Assembly (NCBI GenBank): GCA_031119515.1
Contig: JAVHXR010000027.1
Span: 1-7,425 of the forward strand
DNA length: 7,425 nt
Reading direction: 5' to 3'
Source: Propionicimonas sp.
Lineage (GTDB): Bacteria; Actinomycetota; Actinomycetes; Propionibacteriales; Propionibacteriaceae
Made by a program: the position numbers and the translations under genes. The notes under the pieces are model-generated. The model saw nothing but the letters and a program-made list of their open reading frames with translations, was not told where the DNA came from and made no database searches. Positions 5,778 through 7,425 of the stretch are shown here, in pieces; position 1 is the stretch's first letter; each line of letters opens with the position of its first letter.

Positions 5778-6765
5778 AGCCGGGCTTGCGGGGGGTGGGC
5801 GAGCCGAAGACGATCTCGTCCCAGGAGGGCACCCGCGCGCGCTTGCGACGAGACCTGGACTTCGGCTCGGGCTCGGGTTCGGCGCCCGGGTCGACCGACT
5901 CCTCGAGCAGGGTCGGCTGCTCCGGTTCCTCGTCCCCGGCAGGTGCGTCGGCAGCGGGTGCCTCGCCGGCCGGGGATTCCGGGACGGGCTCCTGCTCGAC
6001 CGGCGGCTCGTCGAGGACCGGGGACGCCGGGCGTCCGGCCTCGGGCCGCATCAGCCCCGAGTAGATCTGGACGGAGTCCTCGTCGAAGCCGGCGAGCATG
6101 TCGTAGAGGACGTCGATCCCGCCGGTGGGGTTCGTCACGATGTCGTAGACGCCGTCAACCTCAGCCAGCTCGGCCTCGGTGTAGGCATCCTCGTCGTACC
6201 CGTCGTCGTCGGGCAGGTCGATCGGCTGGGTGTCCTCCGGTTGTGCGCCCGGCTGCACCACGCGGACGAGCGCGAGGTCGTCGTTGAGCCCGACCGTCGG
6301 CTCGGCCTCGTCCGGAAGCGTGGGGGTGGCCTCGGCGGCGGGAGGGTGCAGCCCGAGCAGCCAGCGGGCGTCGTCGTTCTCGGCGACCGAGAACCGTCCG
6401 GACTGGTCGTAGACGAAGCGGGCGTCGCGCTCCTTGCGGCCGCTCGCCCAGGTGACCTTGACCGCCCAGCGCCTGCCCTCGACCTTCCAGGCGTCCCAGC
6501 GGACGGTGTCGAGGTCGACCTGCCTGGGTTCGAGCCGGTCGGTGACCACCGTCGCGAGGGTCCGGTGGGCGATCGTCTCGCCGCCCCTGCGGACGGGGTG
6601 CGACTGCGCCAGTCCGGCGATGAACTCCCGCTCGGCGATCACCGGGACGGCGAACGCCTCGACCCGCGAGGGATCCATGCCAGAAGCCGTTGCGACATCG
6701 TCGACGGACTCTCCGGCCCGGATTCGGGCCTGGATCTCCCTCGGCGACAGTGCGCTGTCTGCCAT
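5773..6765 (-). CDS. sepH: SepH-type cell division protein (DUF3071), N-terminally short form
   Basis: SepH is an actinobacterial division protein reported to bind FtsZ through its helix-turn-helix and stimulate Z-ring assembly. This 330-residue copy opens with that motif: SPREIQARIRAGESVDDVA at 7-25, then RVEAFAVPVIAERE at 34-47. A DUF3071-like beta segment follows (about 84-137, with WDAWKVEGRRW at 90-100). Next come a long acidic, Pro/Glu-rich linker (about 142-300), a basic patch KSRSRRKRAR (302-311) and the conserved C-terminal motif VPSWDEIVFG (312-321). The roughly 50-60 residues that precede the HTH in Streptomyces SepH, as I remember it, are absent. The start is ATG at 6765 with GGAGAA (6776-6771) five bases upstream. 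The frame stays open to 6933, but that stretch has no family resemblance. The gene is divergent from DUF4193 and convergent with the membrane gene. Confidence 0.87.
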   Translation of the reverse strand: MADSALSPREIQARIRAGESVDDVATASGMDPSRVEAFAVPVIAEREFIAGLAQSHPVRRGGETIAHRTLATVVTDRLEPRQVDLDTVRWDAWKVEGRRWAVKVTWASGRKERDARFVYDQSGRFSVAENDDARWLLGLHPPAAEATPTLPDEAEPTVGLNDDLALVRVVQPGAQPEDTQPIDLPDDDGYDEDAYTEAELAEVDGVYDIVTNPTGGIDVLYDMLAGFDEDSVQIYSGLMRPEAGRPASPVLDEPPVEQEPVPESPAGEAPAADAPAGDEEPEQPTLLEESVDPGAEPEPEPKSRSRRKRARVPSWDEIVFGSPTPRKPGS

Positions 6766-6805
6766 GTCGTTTCTCCAGGTGCGGGTGTGAGTGGTGTTGC
6801 CCGGT

Positions 6806-6811
6806 AACCTA
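6806..6811 (-). promoter_or_regulatory. Candidate -10 box for sepH
   Basis: On the minus strand TAGGTT (6811-6806) fits the TANNNT form common in actinobacterial promoters. It would start transcription near 6799, giving a leader of about 33 bases that includes the sepH Shine-Dalgarno. No good -35 lies at the right distance, so support is weak. Confidence 0.3.
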
Positions 6812-6819
6812 CCAAGCCG

Positions 6820-6854
6820 AGCGGCCTTCGGACCCCAACCGGGCCGCTGGGGTC
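6820..6854. repeat. Interleaved inverted repeats in the sepH/DUF4193 divergent gap
   Basis: AGCGGCC (6820-6826) is complementary to GGCCGCT (6842-6848), and GACCCC (6831-6836) to GGGGTC (6849-6854). The pairs interleave, so as RNA the two hairpins would compete. CCCAACC (6834-6840) is also complementary to GGTTGGG (6891-6897), which overlaps the DUF4193 -35 box. These could be operator half-sites for a divergent regulator or chance in GC-rich DNA. Confidence 0.3.
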
Positions 6855-6892
6855 GCGATCTGACCCGGCCACCTGCGAGGTCCGAGGGCAGG

Positions 6893-6921
6893 TTGGGAAC
6901 GATTTGGCGCGATGTGATATT
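6893..6921 (+). promoter_or_regulatory. Sigma-70-type promoter for the DUF4193 gene
   Basis: TTGGGA (6893-6898) and GATATT (6916-6921) each match consensus at 4 of 6 positions and are separated by exactly 17 bases. TG at 6913-6914 supplies an extended -10 motif. It lies in the most A/T-rich patch of the window. Transcription would begin near 6928, giving a leader of about 70 bases. Confidence 0.55.
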
Positions 6922-6998
6922 CATTCTGCGCACGGCTCGGCGAAGGCATGATTGCCGGACGTCACCCCCAGACGACCGGCGGAACGGATGGACATCGG

Positions 6999-7295
6999 AT
7001 GGCTACGGACTACGACGCCCCTCGCAAGTCTGACGAAGACAGCGAAGACAGCATTGAAGAGCTGAAGACCCGGCGCAACGACAAGAACTCGGGCAAGGTC
7101 GACGAGGACGAGGTCGAGGCCGCCGAGAGCTTCGAGTTGCCGGGCGCCGATCTGTCCCACGAGGAACTGACGGTCCGGGTCCTGCCCCGCCAGGCCGACG
7201 AGTTCACCTGCGCCTCGTGCTTCCTGGTCAAGCACCGCAGCCAGATCGCCAAGGTGAAGGACGGCCAGTACTACTGCGTCGACTGCGCCGGCTGA
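6999..7295 (+). CDS. DUF4193 family zinc-ribbon-like protein
   Basis: This 98-residue protein matches the actinobacterial DUF4193 family in both start (MATDYDAPRKSDED) and length; M. tuberculosis Rv2699c is a relative as I recall. Residues about 10-50 are very acidic and probably flexible, with EDSIEELKTRRNDK at 16-29 and AAESFELPGADLS at 41-53. The C-terminal part carries two CxxC pairs, C71/C74 (CASC) and C93/C96 (CVDC), a four-cysteine zinc ribbon of the kind seen in transcription-associated proteins. Its function is unknown to me; RNA polymerase or RNA binding would be speculation. ATG at 6999 is chosen by family match. An in-frame ATG at 6948 would add 17 residues without resemblance. 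The Shine-Dalgarno is weak (GGATGG at 6986-6991). The gene has its own promoter and is followed after 7 bases by a convergent gene. Confidence 0.9.
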   Translation: MATDYDAPRKSDEDSEDSIEELKTRRNDKNSGKVDEDEVEAAESFELPGADLSHEELTVRVLPRQADEFTCASCFLVKHRSQIAKVKDGQYYCVDCAG

Positions 7296-7302
7296 CCGCG
7301 CG

Positions 7303-7425
7303 CTACTCGCTGCCGGTGGGGACCGGCACACCCATCGCCCGCTCCCACGATCTCGCGGCGAGCCGGTTCGCCGCGACGGTGGCGACAGCCATGCCCACGG
7401 CACTGGCGATTGCCCAGGTGACCGC
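7303..7425 (-). CDS. C-terminus of a small membrane protein, possibly DUF4235 family (partial)
   Basis: The last 40 codons of a minus-strand gene run into the right window edge and end at TAG (7305-7303). The peptide starts with a hydrophobic helix, AVTWAIASAVGMAVATVAA, followed by a basic-acidic stretch (NRLAARSWERAMG) and the tail VPVPTGSE. A WA(I/V)AS-type membrane helix followed by a W-R-x(2)-G-x-P ending recalls DUF4235 actinobacterial membrane proteins. I considered DUF3093, often found next to DUF4193, but its usual C-terminus does not fit. Coding status is supported by the open frame, the membrane-helix composition and the tight 7-base convergent spacing with the DUF4193 gene. The family call is tentative. 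Confidence 0.5.
   Translation of the reverse strand, partial: AVTWAIASAVGMAVATVAANRLAARSWERAMGVPVPTGSE
7311..7328. terminator. Perfect hairpin just after the DUF4193 gene, inside the convergent gene
   Basis: TGCCGGT (7311-7317) pairs perfectly with ACCGGCA (7322-7328) around a GGGG loop. It begins 15 bases after the DUF4193 stop codon and lies inside the last codons (VPVPTG) of the convergent gene. The position suits a terminator for the DUF4193 transcript. No T-tract follows, so the call rests on position and stem only. Confidence 0.4.

Noticed and set aside
5761..6807. Open frame of 348 codons on the plus strand opposite sepH
   Set aside because: sepH on the minus strand has conserved N- and C-terminal motifs and a good Shine-Dalgarno; the opposite frame shows no known domain.
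6820..6854. Interleaved inverted repeats read as an RNA pseudoknot or riboswitch
   Set aside because: The 3' arms are directly adjacent, leaving no linker to span a stem, and the likely sepH transcript starts downstream of them; alternative hairpins or an operator fit better.
6766..6933. N-terminal extension of SepH in the open upstream frame, as a home for the missing segment
   Set aside because: The translated stretch shows no resemblance to a SepH N-terminus, and the Shine-Dalgarno at 6776-6771 supports ATG at 6765.
6921..7403. Open frame of 160 codons on the minus strand opposite DUF4193
   Set aside because: DUF4193 on the plus strand matches its family from end to end; the opposite frame is a shadow, and the real minus-strand gene at 7303-7425 is in another frame.
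1..7425. Mobile element, CRISPR array, defence island or tRNA gene
   Set aside because: No transposase, integrase, regular spacer-repeat array, terminal repeats or tRNA-like cloverleaf was seen; every gene fits an actinobacterial core locus.

Overview
The window is about 70% G+C and densely coded. It carries several protein families that I know only from Actinomycetota: a SepH-type division protein, a DUF4193 zinc-ribbon protein, a DUF5998 protein and an actinobacterial-type ParC. The most likely source is a chromosomal core region of a high-GC actinobacterium, perhaps Propionibacteriales (Nocardioides/Microlunatus-like). The genus is a guess. I see no insertion sequence, phage gene, CRISPR array, tRNA or rRNA, and no gene-free stretch longer than 300 bases; the largest gap is 233 bases.

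Layout. Bases 1-975 (minus) hold the N-terminal 325 codons of topoisomerase IV subunit A (parC), cut by the window edge. Upstream of it on the same strand, after a 106-base GC-rich gap with a hairpin and a G8 run, is an App1-type HAD phosphatase (1082-2116). A 90-base divergent gap separates this from a tight plus-strand group: a DUF5998 protein (2207-2794), an alkaline-phosphatase-superfamily phosphodiesterase (2791-3909, ATGA overlap) and thymidine kinase (3922-4593, 12-base gap). A polytopic membrane protein with a Gly/Pro/Tyr/Gln tail follows (4603-5748). It has no Shine-Dalgarno but a -10-like box that overlaps the tdk stop codon.

The membrane gene converges on sepH (5773-6765, minus) with 24 bases between stop codons, and both stops lie in the arms of an inverted repeat. 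sepH and the DUF4193 gene (6999-7295, plus) diverge from a 233-base regulatory gap holding the best promoter in the window. The DUF4193 gene converges on the C-terminus of a small membrane protein (7303-7425, minus), possibly DUF4235.

Function. The genes fit housekeeping roles: chromosome decatenation (ParC), FtsZ-linked division (SepH), thymidine salvage (Tdk with two co-transcribed partners of unknown substrate) and envelope or lipid functions (App1-type phosphatase, membrane proteins). I find no obvious defence or mobile system. The least explained items are the DUF5998-phosphodiesterase-Tdk operon, a SepH without the usual N-terminal segment, and several places where transcription signals and stop codons share the same bases.
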